A stretch of DNA of 64,000 bases from Chryseobacterium indologenes (lineage in GTDB: Bacteria > Bacteroidota > Bacteroidia > Flavobacteriales > Weeksellaceae), in contig NZ_LJOD01000001.1 in NCBI RefSeq assembly GCF_001295265.1, positions 372,001 to 436,000 on the forward strand. Reading direction: 5' to 3'. How positions within the stretch are numbered: the first letter of the stretch is position 1; each line of letters starts with the position of its first letter. Shown one piece after another: positions 8,783 through 16,885 of the stretch. The notes under the pieces are model-generated. The model worked only from the letters and a program-made list of their open reading frames with translations. It was not told the DNA's origin and did no database searches. The position numbers and the translations under genes were made by a program.

Positions 8783-9160
8783 GGTTTTCATATGATCCCG
8801 GTCACTTTTTCCCCAGCCATGTAAGGCTTCAATGATCAGGGAAACAGCCAGTCTTGAATCGGTACATTCAATAATATTGTATTGTACTCCTGAATTTTTA
8901 ATAATCGATAAATCAACAAAAAACTCTTCTGCCGATCTTAAAATAAGGTATTGTATTCCCAATGAAATAAGCTTCAGGATAAAACTATGTGAAAGTTGAT
9001 TTTCCTGCCCCATGATAATGACAGCATCTTTTGCCTCTGCAAAATGAACTGTATTTTCATTCAAAGGATCTGTTATGATGGTAATCTTGTGTATTTTACG
9101 ATTAGCCAACGCAAGAAGTTCTTTTTCTTCCTGATTTATGTTATAAACTATCACTTTCAT
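8780..9160 (-). CDS. Stand-alone N-terminal domain related to D-2-hydroxyacid dehydrogenases
   Basis: From the ATG at 9160 (MKVIVYNINQEEKELL) the protein is 126 aa. It aligns, from memory, with the first half of the substrate-binding domain of D-lactate dehydrogenase-like enzymes: MKVIVY.., TDPLNENTVHFAE, KDAVIIMG, LISLGIQYLILRSA. It lacks the whole NAD-binding Rossmann domain and the catalytic Arg/Glu/His, so it cannot be a dehydrogenase. An upstream ATG at 9217 lies ahead of the promoter and is rejected. It may be a regulatory or ligand-binding remnant retained in a low-oxygen regulon (inference). Confidence 0.7.
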   Translation of the reverse strand: MKVIVYNINQEEKELLALANRKIHKITIITDPLNENTVHFAEAKDAVIIMGQENQLSHSFILKLISLGIQYLILRSAEEFFVDLSIIKNSGVQYNIIECTDSRLAVSLIIEALHGWGKSDRDHMKT

Positions 9161-9177
9161 AATGTCTTTTGAATAAT

Positions 9178-9220
9178 CAAATGTATTGAACCCATCAGAA
9201 CTATTCAATGTATACAATCA
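9178..9220 (-). promoter_or_regulatory. Promoter of the LDH-fragment gene with FNR-like box
   Basis: The minus strand shows TACATTTG (9185-9178), a perfect TAnnTTTG, giving a start near 9172 and a leader of about 12 nt to the ATG at 9160. TGTA-TACA-ATCA (9209-9220 on plus; minus reading TGAT-N4-TACA) has one perfect FNR half-site and is centred exactly 36.5 bp from the last G of the -7 element. Confidence 0.55.
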
Positions 9221-9239
9221 TTATAAAAAGTGACAGATA

Positions 9240-10292
9240 TTAGTTTTTTAATTTTTGAAGACGTGAAGCATCCAGTATCGTAATCCTGCCCGCATTTCTA
9301 TCTATTAAATTTTCTTCTTTAAAATCGCTGAGAATCCTGCTTACCGTTTCAATAGCCATTCCTGCCATAGAAGCCAGGTTTTCCCTGGAAATCTCAAAAT
9401 TTTCAGCGTCTTTATATTTACCATGCAGTTTAAGCAGTACCTCTGCCATTCTTTTTCTTACTGAAAAATAGGCAAGCTGCAGTAGCTGTTCTTCATGGCT
9501 AATAACATTTCCGGCAAGAATTTTAATAAATTTTCCTGCTACATCTGGATATTTGTAAAACAATTGATCAATAACTTCTCTGGGAACTGAGCATAAGGTA
9601 GCATCTTCCAGAACTTCTGCCGTTTCCTTATACTCGTTTCCTGCAAATAATGAGGTAATGCCAAAATAATCTTCAGCTCCATATACTCCTGTCATAAATT
9701 CTTTTCCATCTTCTGTCATTTTTGTTGTTTTTACAGAACCGGACATGATTAAATATACCGTACTTGCCGCATCTCCTTCATAATATATTACCTGCTTTTT
9801 TTTAAAAGACTTAATTTTCCTTTCATTAAATGCTTTTTGCAATTCTTCAAGTCCATGTGATGCCTGAAATAAATTGGTAATTTGAGTAAGATTGGAACTG
9901 TAAATATTTCTCTGTCGTTCCCTTTTTTTCAGACGGCTTTCTATGGCACTCAGAAGTTCTATATCATCATAAGGTTTTGTAAGATAATCATCTGCCCCCA
10001 TTTCTATACCTTTTCTTATTTCTATCCTATCCGCTTTTGCCGTTATGAAAATAAATGGAATGAGTGCTGTATCTTCTCTTTTACTCAAAAGGTGCAGTAC
10101 ACCATAGCCGTCAAGCTCCGGCATCATAATATCACACAGTATGATATCCGGAATATGTTTTATAGCCAGATCTACGCCTTGCTTACCGTTAGATGCCTGA
10201 TATACTTCGTAGCTGGCAAGCTCAAGGATCTCAGATGTACTTTCACGGATGTCCTCATTATCCTCTATGATCAGTATCTGTGTTTTTTTCAT
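9240..10292 (-). CDS. Response regulator fused to a CRP/FNR-type DNA-binding module
   Basis: Residues 1-120 form a CheY-like receiver with phosphoacceptor Asp54 (CDIMMP), Thr84 and Lys106 (TKP). Residues ~150-270 form a cNMP-binding-like beta-barrel, and residues ~275-345 a CRP-type winged helix. The recognition helix IETVSRIL (Glu315, Ser318, Arg319) matches the E--SR pattern of FNR and FixK, which reads TTGAT half-sites. The phosphate cassette lacks the Arg-Ser pair needed for cAMP. It therefore looks like FixJ and FixK in one chain. The gene lies 21 bp downstream of the PAS kinase at 10314 and is almost certainly its partner. FNR-type boxes at nearby stress genes are the expected targets. 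Confidence 0.88.
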   Translation of the reverse strand: MKKTQILIIEDNEDIRESTSEILELASYEVYQASNGKQGVDLAIKHIPDIILCDIMMPELDGYGVLHLLSKREDTALIPFIFITAKADRIEIRKGIEMGADDYLTKPYDDIELLSAIESRLKKRERQRNIYSSNLTQITNLFQASHGLEELQKAFNERKIKSFKKKQVIYYEGDAASTVYLIMSGSVKTTKMTEDGKEFMTGVYGAEDYFGITSLFAGNEYKETAEVLEDATLCSVPREVIDQLFYKYPDVAGKFIKILAGNVISHEEQLLQLAYFSVRKRMAEVLLKLHGKYKDAENFEISRENLASMAGMAIETVSRILSDFKEENLIDRNAGRITILDASRLQKLKN

Positions 10293-10313
10293 CTCAACTT
10301 AATTGAAGTATTA

Positions 10314-11504
10314 TTATAAATTTTTAGGAAATGATAAAGTAAACTCAGTTCCTTTACCGAATGTGCTTTTAAAATGTACTTTCCCATCCATAAGACTGAC
10401 ATATCGCTGTACAATATTGAGGCCCAGGCCTGTTCCGGGAATATTACCTGTATTATGAGCCCGGAAAAAGGGCTGGAAAAGAGCAGAATGATCATCTTCA
10501 GGTATTCCTATTCCATTGTCCTTTACCGAAAATACATATTGATTTTCTTTTACTTCTGTGGAAAATTCAATCAGTGTATGTTCTCCGGAATATTTTATAG
10601 CATTGCTCATCAGGTTCATCAGACAATTCTTTAATAAGCCTTGGTCCAAATTTATTTCACTTTCCGATCCTGTATGCTGGTAAATTATAATTTGATCTTC
10701 TTTGGTGATAAGCTGCATTTCTTCCGTAAGCTCTTCGGAAAATTTGATGATATCAAATAGACAGTAATTAGGATGTACAATCCCTGCTTCCAGTTTTTCC
10801 AATGAAAGAAAATCATTGAGAATACCGTTCAGACTCCCAATAGCTGTTTTGATTTTATGAAGGTGCTTTACGATCTGGAGACTGTCCGAAACCTGAAGAT
10901 ATTTCTCTATCAAAATAACAGACAGCTGCATGGAACTTAGAGGAGTGCGAAACTCATGAGATGCCATTGATACGAAACGGCTTTTCATACGGTTGAGTTC
11001 TTTTTCTTTTTCCAGCGATACATTTGCTTCGTTCTTTGCCTCTTCCAGCTCATAAAGCATTTTTTTTAGTGATTTTGTGCGGTCTTCGACTAACTCTTCC
11101 AGCTCCAGCGTATAATTTTTAAGAAATTCTTCCGCTTCTTTTTCTTTGGAAAGATCATGGATAAATCCTGTGTAAATAATTCTTTCCTGAAACTGAACCT
11201 CACTTACCGCAAGCCTGAAAGGAAACTGTGTGCCATCTTTTCTTAATCCTTTTACCTCTCTTCCTTTTCCAATGATTTTTTTTTGACCTGTAGTCTGATA
11301 ATTAAGCAAATAACCATCATGCCGGCTTCTGTCCGGTTCCGGCATTAACACTGCAATATTTTTTCCGATTAATTCTTCAGCTTTATAGCCAAATATTTTT
11401 AGTGCAGAGGGATTCAGGCTTTCTATACACCCTCTGTCATCAATGGTTATAATACCGTCAATAGCCGTTTCAATAATGGCTTGTAACAGTTTGGCACTTT
11501 CCAT
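10314..11504 (-). CDS. Soluble FixL-like PAS histidine kinase, predicted haem oxygen sensor
   Basis: Residues 1-125 form one PAS domain containing LMPEPDRSRHDGYL and KKIIGKGREVKG. His62 and Arg82 fall on the haem-ligand His200 and ligand-sensing Arg220 of Bradyrhizobium FixL. A coiled coil (~125-175) leads to the H-box (SHEFRTPL, His183), an N-box (NLMSNAIKYSG) and G-boxes (DNGIGIP, GTGLGLNIV). No membrane segment is present. Start: the ATG at 11504 begins MESAKLLQAIIETAIDG, the natural PAS start; a longer frame from 11540 adds 12 unsupported residues. It should phosphorylate the fused regulator downstream. Haem binding is predicted, not shown, since some haem-free PAS domains are similar. 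Confidence 0.85.
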   Translation of the reverse strand: MESAKLLQAIIETAIDGIITIDDRGCIESLNPSALKIFGYKAEELIGKNIAVLMPEPDRSRHDGYLLNYQTTGQKKIIGKGREVKGLRKDGTQFPFRLAVSEVQFQERIIYTGFIHDLSKEKEAEEFLKNYTLELEELVEDRTKSLKKMLYELEEAKNEANVSLEKEKELNRMKSRFVSMASHEFRTPLSSMQLSVILIEKYLQVSDSLQIVKHLHKIKTAIGSLNGILNDFLSLEKLEAGIVHPNYCLFDIIKFSEELTEEMQLITKEDQIIIYQHTGSESEINLDQGLLKNCLMNLMSNAIKYSGEHTLIEFSTEVKENQYVFSVKDNGIGIPEDDHSALFQPFFRAHNTGNIPGTGLGLNIVQRYVSLMDGKVHFKSTFGKGTEFTLSFPKNL

Positions 11505-11637
11505 AGTTATTGTTTTATGCAGCAATATAAAGTTATACATTTTAGCATAATGAACATGTATAATCTATGAAAATGTTTATAATATTCAATATTATCTGTA
11601 TTATTAACAACTATATTTACTCATTAATTTCAAATAT

Positions 11638-12513
11638 TCAAAAATGGACATGACCATTTTCAGGAATGGTTAATAATGGAATTTCTAATTCGGAAGCCTG
11701 TTTAGCTGCATGACTTCCAAAAAATAGTCTTTTGAAAAAACTTTTGTCATGATGTCCCATCACAAGCATATCGATGTCTTTATGCTTTACTATTTCCAAA
11801 CCGTAATCTATATTTTCACTGTATATGCAATTGTAGCAAATTTTACCATCAAGGTTCTTTAGAAACACCTCTTTTTTATGCTCATAATCAACATCCTGGA
11901 TCACATCATTATTGCTCTGAATAATATGGGTAATTAAAAGCTCAGCATCAAAGTATTTGGCAAATTTAATTAATAGTTGAGCTGTTTTTATGTCTTTTTT
12001 ATTCAGATCTGTAGCGAAAGCGATCTTCTTCAGACCGTTATATTTATGACCTAAGGGAATTAAAAGAAGCGGATACTTTGTGGTTTCAATCATCTTTATG
12101 CTGTTGCTTCCGAGAACAAAGCGGGTAAGCATCCCTGCTCCCTGCATGCCCATCACAATAAGGAGCGGGTTTTTATCGGCTGCCATATTGTTAATCACAT
12201 GAACGGCATCACCTCCCTCACAAGCATAATCTATTGAAGGATGAAAAGGAAAAGCTTCGTCTCCCCATATAACTTTTTCTCTGTCTTCCAGCACCTTTGC
12301 CAACTTTTTAAGCTCTTTTGTATTTTCTTCCTGTAAAGCCGGATATTCATACAAAGACCAAGCAGTCTGCCCAAGCATAGGACTTTCAATCGGTAATCCA
12401 AATGCATGGCATAAATCAATATTGGACTTCAGGGCGTTGGCTAGATGCAGAGCATAAAAGGCAGCATTTTTCGCTGGCTTTGAGTAATCTGTGGGTACTA
12501 ATATTGTTCTCAT
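11638..12513 (-). CDS. Universal stress protein with two UspA domains
   Basis: Two tandem UspA domains lie at residues 1-142 (MRTILVPTDYSKPAKNA) and ~150-291. The first has the full ATP-binding pattern G-x2-G-x9-GS (GMQGAGMLTRFVLGS). The second (GHHDKSFFKRLFFGS) has lost the second glycine and may not bind nucleotide. The gene starts 7 bp after the L,D-transpeptidase stop, so the two share a transcript whose promoter carries an FNR-type box. Tandem UspA proteins of this size are typical of anaerobic or dormancy regulons in other bacteria. Confidence 0.88.
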   Translation of the reverse strand: MRTILVPTDYSKPAKNAAFYALHLANALKSNIDLCHAFGLPIESPMLGQTAWSLYEYPALQEENTKELKKLAKVLEDREKVIWGDEAFPFHPSIDYACEGGDAVHVINNMAADKNPLLIVMGMQGAGMLTRFVLGSNSIKMIETTKYPLLLIPLGHKYNGLKKIAFATDLNKKDIKTAQLLIKFAKYFDAELLITHIIQSNNDVIQDVDYEHKKEVFLKNLDGKICYNCIYSENIDYGLEIVKHKDIDMLVMGHHDKSFFKRLFFGSHAAKQASELEIPLLTIPENGHVHF

Positions 12514-12520
12514 AATCTGA

Positions 12521-13891
12521 TTATTTATTGGGGTTGAATTTATTTTCTAATGAATCATCTAAATGGTAAATATCTTCATATAATACAGGCTTTCCATCTA
12601 TTATAAGACAGGTCAGATAGGTTATAATGATGGGAACAGGTTGCTTCAGAACAAAATCTTTTCTTTTATACTCTGCCATTGCATTTTCCAAAACAGGAAT
12701 CTTGTTTTCAGAACCGTCATTTTTTAACATAAGAGAGGCGAGTTCTTCAGCGTTCTCAACACGAATACACCCATGACTCAAAGCTCTTTCATCTTTATTA
12801 AACAATTGTTTCTGAGAAGTATCATGGAGATATATTCCATAAGAGTTTTTAAATCTAAAAACCACCGCTCCTAATGCATTATCACAGCCGGATGATTGTC
12901 TTATACTATATTGATGAGGATTTTGACGGATCTCTTTTAATTTTGATGAACTTATTTCAACCTGATTACCTCTCTTGTCATAAACTGAATAATGATGACT
13001 CTCTAAATATTGAGGATTTTTTAAGATTTTAGGCAGCATTTCTTTTACAAAAATACTTTGGGGGACCTTCCAGTCAGGCGCTGTTGTAAAATAAGTAATA
13101 TTGCTTCTCAAAACCGGTGTTTTGGTGGTTGGTTTTCCTATGATCACTTTAAAATCAACCCCATCATTCTGGTGATAAAGTCTTAAGATATAGGAAGGAA
13201 TATTTACCAGAATATAGGTCGTCTCTTTGGTATCAATCCATCGCAAGCGCTCCATATTGATGATGATTTTTTCATATTCTCTTTGTGGGGCTATACAGTC
13301 ATTTTCCGCATAGAGAGCATTTAAATAGTTCTGGAAGTCCACATAAGCTTTTATTTTAGGCTGAACCTCAAGGATTGTCGTAAGAAAATCTGTCTCCTGC
13401 CTTGTATTCATTAGTATATCCTCAGATCGAAATCCATTGATATCATTGGAATCAATATATAATGAATCATAGAAAGGGTTGTATTTTCCTAAATGCAGAT
13501 TATTGATGAAAGTGATAAGAGCATCCGTCATCAGAATATCGAACAAAGCTTTCTCCTCTTGATTTGTTTCAGCAGAAGTATCCCGCAATTTTCTTAATTT
13601 CTGAAGAGAAATAGCGTCCCAATGATAATCAGATAAAGACAATCCAAATCGGTAGGAATATTCCAACAGTAACATTGCAATTTCAGACTGATCTGATCTT
13701 TGTGCAGTTATCCATGCATATTCAGAATTATTTCTGGCATAAAACCTAGCGACCGATTTGGGGTAATGCAGTTTTGAGAGCGTAACATTATCTTTAAGTA
13801 AAGAAGGAATCTCCTGCGCTATTTTCATATCCTGAGCTTGTGTAATTATTGCAAAGCAAAGAATAATGGTGAATGTTAAAAAGGCTTTCAT
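12521..13891 (-). CDS. L,D-transpeptidase (YkuD family), periplasmic
   Basis: From the ATG at 13891 the protein is 456 aa with a signal peptide (MKAFLTFTIILCFAIITQAQ). The first half is helical with scaffold motifs; a YkuD catalytic domain begins around residue 215 (MERLRWI, YILVNIPSYILRLY) and ends in the active-site motif SHGCIRVENAEELA with the nucleophilic Cys. Length and layout match the large YcbB/LdtD-like enzymes that make 3-3 crosslinks in peptidoglycan, a stationary-phase and stress activity elsewhere. The in-frame ATG at 13909 lies just beside the -7 element and is less likely. It is co-transcribed with the Usp gene. Confidence 0.88.
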   Translation of the reverse strand: MKAFLTFTIILCFAIITQAQDMKIAQEIPSLLKDNVTLSKLHYPKSVARFYARNNSEYAWITAQRSDQSEIAMLLLEYSYRFGLSLSDYHWDAISLQKLRKLRDTSAETNQEEKALFDILMTDALITFINNLHLGKYNPFYDSLYIDSNDINGFRSEDILMNTRQETDFLTTILEVQPKIKAYVDFQNYLNALYAENDCIAPQREYEKIIINMERLRWIDTKETTYILVNIPSYILRLYHQNDGVDFKVIIGKPTTKTPVLRSNITYFTTAPDWKVPQSIFVKEMLPKILKNPQYLESHHYSVYDKRGNQVEISSSKLKEIRQNPHQYSIRQSSGCDNALGAVVFRFKNSYGIYLHDTSQKQLFNKDERALSHGCIRVENAEELASLMLKNDGSENKIPVLENAMAEYKRKDFVLKQPVPIIITYLTCLIIDGKPVLYEDIYHLDDSLENKFNPNK

Positions 13892-13909
13892 AATCTGAAA
13901 TTTATACAA

Positions 13910-13952
13910 CGAATTTCCAAATTATCTTACTGCCAGATAATGACTGCCATCA
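13910..13952 (-). promoter_or_regulatory. Promoter of the transpeptidase-usp operon with FNR-type box
   Basis: TGAC-TGCC-ATCA (13941-13952 on plus; minus reading TGAT-N4-GTCA) is an FNR core with one transition. The minus strand has GAAATTCG (13917-13910), close to the GAAnTTTG form seen at both BON genes. Box centre (13946.5) to the last G is 36.5 bp. Confidence 0.55.
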
Positions 13953-14246
13953 CTAAAAATAATGATATCGCTATACCTTAATCTATTTTTAGAATATACA
14001 TGCTAATGATTGGAAAAAAGAGAAGACCATGATACGGTGGTAACAATGAGGCTTATTGACACCCGTAAAGAAAAAGTATATACCCACAGCAAAAATCTGC
14101 GGGTTATTATGCCATCACTAAAAATTATATTGAAACTATAACTACTTCATTAAAGATGATAAAAGAATATGTTCAGGATTACAGAAACTTATGATCCGAA
14201 AGAGGAAAAATGGAGTTCACTATAACATATCATTTCTGAGTAACAG
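13953..14246. other. Intergenic region with a 16-bp direct repeat and a short frame remnant
   Basis: TGCCATCACTAAAAAT occurs at 13945-13960 and again at 14110-14125. The first copy contains half of the FNR-type box, and the second keeps only the ATCA half. An 18-codon frame at 14169-14225 (plus; MFRITETYDPKEEKW) looks like a broken gene piece but matches nothing I recognise. No complete gene is visible. Confidence 0.4.
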
Positions 14247-15179
14247 TTATTTCCAAATTTGATCAAATAAATGCTTTGCATTTTCCCTTGTAAAAAGTCC
14301 TGTTCCTTCGGTCATTGTAGTGGCTGTTCCACAAGCGATTCCCATGGAAAGGACTTGTTTATAGTCTCCTCCTTTTACCAAAACAGAAACCATTCCTGCA
14401 ACCATGCTGTCTCCGGCACCAACAGTGCTTTTAACTTCTACAGGCGGTGCCTCAATCCTAATTTTTTCGCTTGCTGAAAATAAAACAGCTCCAAGAGAAC
14501 CCAATGACACTACTACAACCTCAGCTTTCCCCTGCGAAATAATAAGCTGGGCAGCCTGGTCTACATCAGTTTCTTCCAGCTTTTCTTTTCCCACTAAAAA
14601 GGCAACCTCTCCTACATTCGGTTTTAATAAAAACACACCCTCTTCTACAGCTGTTTTCAGGGCTTCTCCTGATGTATCAATAATTACTTTACTTCCCTTT
14701 GATTTATACATATTAACAAGCTTTCTTATAAAATCCGGATTTGTTTCTGTTGGTAAACTACCACTGATGATCACAAAGTCCGGGCAAGCATTTACTGTAG
14801 GCAGACTGCTTAGAATATTTTTTTGTTGTTCCTGCGTCAGCTCTTCTCCGGGAAACCCAAACCTGTACTGCTTATTGCTGGAGATATCCAAAACAATGAA
14901 ATTTTCCCGGGTTTCTGAAGAAACATGGAAAGGGAATATATTCAGCTCTTCGGCTTTAAGCAATGTTTCCAGCAATCCGCCGGTTCTTCCTCCTGAAATA
15001 AAAAAAATATCTGAAACTATCCCCAATCTTTTTAAGGCTCTGGATACATTAATTCCTCCTCCTCCCGGTTCATATTTAGGAGAATTACAGCGTAATTTTT
15101 TTTCAGGAATGATGCTTTGAACACTGCTGCTCTTATCTACCGCCGGGTTCAATGTTATTGTTAAAATAGTCTTATCCAT
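14247..15179 (-). CDS. pfkB: 6-phosphofructokinase of the PfkB (Pfk-2) type
   Basis: The ribokinase-fold sugar kinase (310 aa) opens MDKTILTITLNPAVD and has KLRCNSPKYEPGGGGINVSRA (two glycine-rich stretches), closely resembling the corresponding block of E. coli PfkB, plus the ATP/anion-hole motif VGAGDSMVAGM with the catalytic Asp. It phosphorylates fructose 6-phosphate with ATP; 1-phosphofructokinase is a less likely alternative. A longer frame from 15296 would add 39 residues running across the FNR-box region and is rejected. It is divergent from BON1 and shares a control region with two FNR boxes. pfkB in a stress island recalls the mycobacterial DosR regulon. Confidence 0.85.
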   Translation of the reverse strand: MDKTILTITLNPAVDKSSSVQSIIPEKKLRCNSPKYEPGGGGINVSRALKRLGIVSDIFFISGGRTGGLLETLLKAEELNIFPFHVSSETRENFIVLDISSNKQYRFGFPGEELTQEQQKNILSSLPTVNACPDFVIISGSLPTETNPDFIRKLVNMYKSKGSKVIIDTSGEALKTAVEEGVFLLKPNVGEVAFLVGKEKLEETDVDQAAQLIISQGKAEVVVVSLGSLGAVLFSASEKIRIEAPPVEVKSTVGAGDSMVAGMVSVLVKGGDYKQVLSMGIACGTATTMTEGTGLFTRENAKHLFDQIWK

Positions 15180-15220
15180 TTTTATTATTTTTTTTAATGT
15201 TATATGTTTCCATATGTATC

Positions 15221-15326
15221 CAAATTTCAATAATAAAATACATACTTCCAAACATTTGCTCTGATTAGCATCATGACTCACTGTGATGTTGATCACCTTA
15301 TATTCTGCGAAGTTTCTGGAACTTTG
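15221..15326. promoter_or_regulatory. Divergent pfkB/BON1 control region with two FNR boxes
   Basis: Two perfect FNR cores, TGAT-TAGC-ATCA (15262-15273) and TGAT-GTTG-ATCA (15284-15295), are 22 bp apart centre to centre, two helical turns. For BON1, GAACTTTG (15319-15326) serves as the -7 element, its last G 36.5 bp from the second box. For pfkB, GAAATTTG on the minus strand (15228-15221) is the best -7 element; its last G is 46.5 bp from the first box, one turn further away. Confidence 0.65.
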
Positions 15327-15347
15327 AAATATAAAATTATATTAAAA

Positions 15348-16010
15348 ATGAAAACAAATGCAGAATTACAAAAAGATGTTCAGGATGCCATTCAATGGGA
15401 GCCTTTGCTTCATTCAGCAGAAATTGGTGTTGTTGTAAACAACGGAATTGTTTTCCTTACAGGTAATGTGGACAGTTATGCAAAAAAACTGCAGGCTGAG
15501 CATGCTGCAAAAAATGTTCTGGGGGTAAAGGTTTTGGTAGAAGATATCGAAGTAAAATTACCAGATCCAAAGTCAAAAACCGATGTCGAAATTGCCAGTG
15601 AAATTATAGCTGCATTTAATGCAAACTCATTTATCCCGCAAGAAAAAATAACAGTAAAAGTAGAAGACGGCCGGATAGATCTGGATGGTGAAGTATCTTG
15701 GGAGTACTTGAGGGAAATTACAGAAAATGCCGTTAAGTATCTTCCCGGCGTGAAAGGTATTTACAATAATATTACCATTAACCCCGAAATCCGGGACAAT
15801 GTTGAAAAGAATGATATCGAAAAGGCACTTGACAGAAGCTCGATTGATAACAGTGAAATCCATGTATCCGTATCCGGAACAACTGCCACATTAACAGGGA
15901 CGGTACATACCTGGCATCAAAAGGAGGAAGCTGGTCGTATTGCCTGGAAAACACCTGGCATACAGGATGTAAAAAATAAGTTAGAAGTAGATTATGAATA
16001 TGATTTATAA
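15348..16010 (+). CDS. Triple BON-domain protein, first paralogue
   Basis: The 220-aa protein starts at the ATG at 15348 (MKTNAELQKDVQDAIQWEP), 22 nt after the -7 element; the upstream frame from 15273 overlaps the promoter and is rejected. It contains three BON repeats, each with a GxVxLxG-type strand: GIVFLTGNV, GRIDLDGEV and TATLTGTV. BON domains bind membranes or phospholipid; related OsmY-like proteins are stress-induced. No signal peptide is visible, so it is cytoplasmic or lacks a classical export signal. A close paralogue lies at 23699 with the same promoter design. The Mla-type transporter genes follow 29 bp later and may be co-transcribed. Confidence 0.85.
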   Translation: MKTNAELQKDVQDAIQWEPLLHSAEIGVVVNNGIVFLTGNVDSYAKKLQAEHAAKNVLGVKVLVEDIEVKLPDPKSKTDVEIASEIIAAFNANSFIPQEKITVKVEDGRIDLDGEVSWEYLREITENAVKYLPGVKGIYNNITINPEIRDNVEKNDIEKALDRSSIDNSEIHVSVSGTTATLTGTVHTWHQKEEAGRIAWKTPGIQDVKNKLEVDYEYDL

Positions 16011-16039
16011 TTAATAGATCTGTGCCCGGTTTCTAAGCA

Positions 16040-16885
16040 TTGCAAACCGCCAGTTTTACCAACCCGCTTAATTTTATAGATCATAAACAAAGCTACTGGA
16101 ATATTTTAAAATGCAACATCGTGAAAACCTATTTTAAAAATAATCTTAGCATTGCAGGCAATGTAGCTTTATTTTCGGGGCGCTTTTTCAAAGAAATTTT
16201 CAAACCGGGATTTGAGTTTAAGGAGTTTATACGACAGTGTTTTGTTGTTGGTTATCAGTCATTACCTTTAGTAACGATAACAGCCTTTATCATGGGATTG
16301 GTACTCACTATACAGTCACGTCCGGCTATGGCAAGGTTCGGGGCAGAATCCATGATACCCGGTATGGTTTCACTGTCATTAATAAGGGAGATTGCACCGG
16401 TTATTACAGCTTTGATTTGTGCAGGAAGAGTTTCCTCAGGAATTGGGGCAGAATTAGGTTCTATGAAAGTAACGGAACAAATTGATGCCATGGAGGTTTC
16501 AGCGATCAACCCTTATCGGTATTTGGTGGTAACCAGAACCCTTGCTACAACATTAATGCTTCCTGTTTTAGTATTATATGCCGATCTGATTGGGATTATG
16601 GGCGGCTTTATCGGCATTAATATGCATAGCGAAAGCAATATCGAACATTATTTCTCCCACGTATTTCAATCCTTAGAATATGAAGATATTCTACCAGCTA
16701 TTCTTAAAACTTTCTTTTTCGGATTTTTTATTGGGATTATTGGTTGCTATGAAGGGTTTAATGCTTCAGGAGGTACTAAAAGTGTAGGAAAAGCGGCTAA
16801 CTCAGCCGTAGTTTCAGCATCACTGATCATTTTTATCATTGATCTTATAGCCGTACAGATAACTGATTTATTTTTTGAATTATGA
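16040..16885 (+). CDS. MlaE-like ABC transporter permease, TTG start
   Basis: A 281-aa integral membrane protein with the MlaE/YrbE signature (LPLVTITAFIMGLVLTIQ, SLIREIAPVITALICAGRVSSGIGAELGSMKVTEQIDAM) and about five membrane helices. With the ATPase and MCE protein downstream it forms an Mla-type phospholipid transporter of the inner membrane. The frame starts two codons after a TAA, and its first start-capable codon is TTG at 16040; the first ATG is too far inside. The stop overlaps the ATG of the ATPase gene, implying coupled translation. Confidence 0.85.
   Translation: MQTASFTNPLNFIDHKQSYWNILKCNIVKTYFKNNLSIAGNVALFSGRFFKEIFKPGFEFKEFIRQCFVVGYQSLPLVTITAFIMGLVLTIQSRPAMARFGAESMIPGMVSLSLIREIAPVITALICAGRVSSGIGAELGSMKVTEQIDAMEVSAINPYRYLVVTRTLATTLMLPVLVLYADLIGIMGGFIGINMHSESNIEHYFSHVFQSLEYEDILPAILKTFFFGFFIGIIGCYEGFNASGGTKSVGKAANSAVVSASLIIFIIDLIAVQITDLFFEL

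Noticed and set aside
9161..9217. Longer start for the LDH-fragment gene
   Set aside because: The ATG at 9217 lies upstream of the predicted -7 element, and homology begins at MKVIVY.
9240..10292. cAMP as the ligand of the fused CRP/FNR protein
   Set aside because: The phosphate-binding cassette lacks the Arg-Ser pair and surrounding consensus.
14404..15120. 238-codon open frame on the plus strand
   Set aside because: It lies wholly opposite pfkB, whose protein has clear family motifs; the opposite frame has low-complexity Ser/Pro-rich sequence and no known domain.
15180..15296. Longer start for pfkB
   Set aside because: It would add 39 residues before the family's usual start MDKTILTITLNPAVD and run across both FNR boxes.
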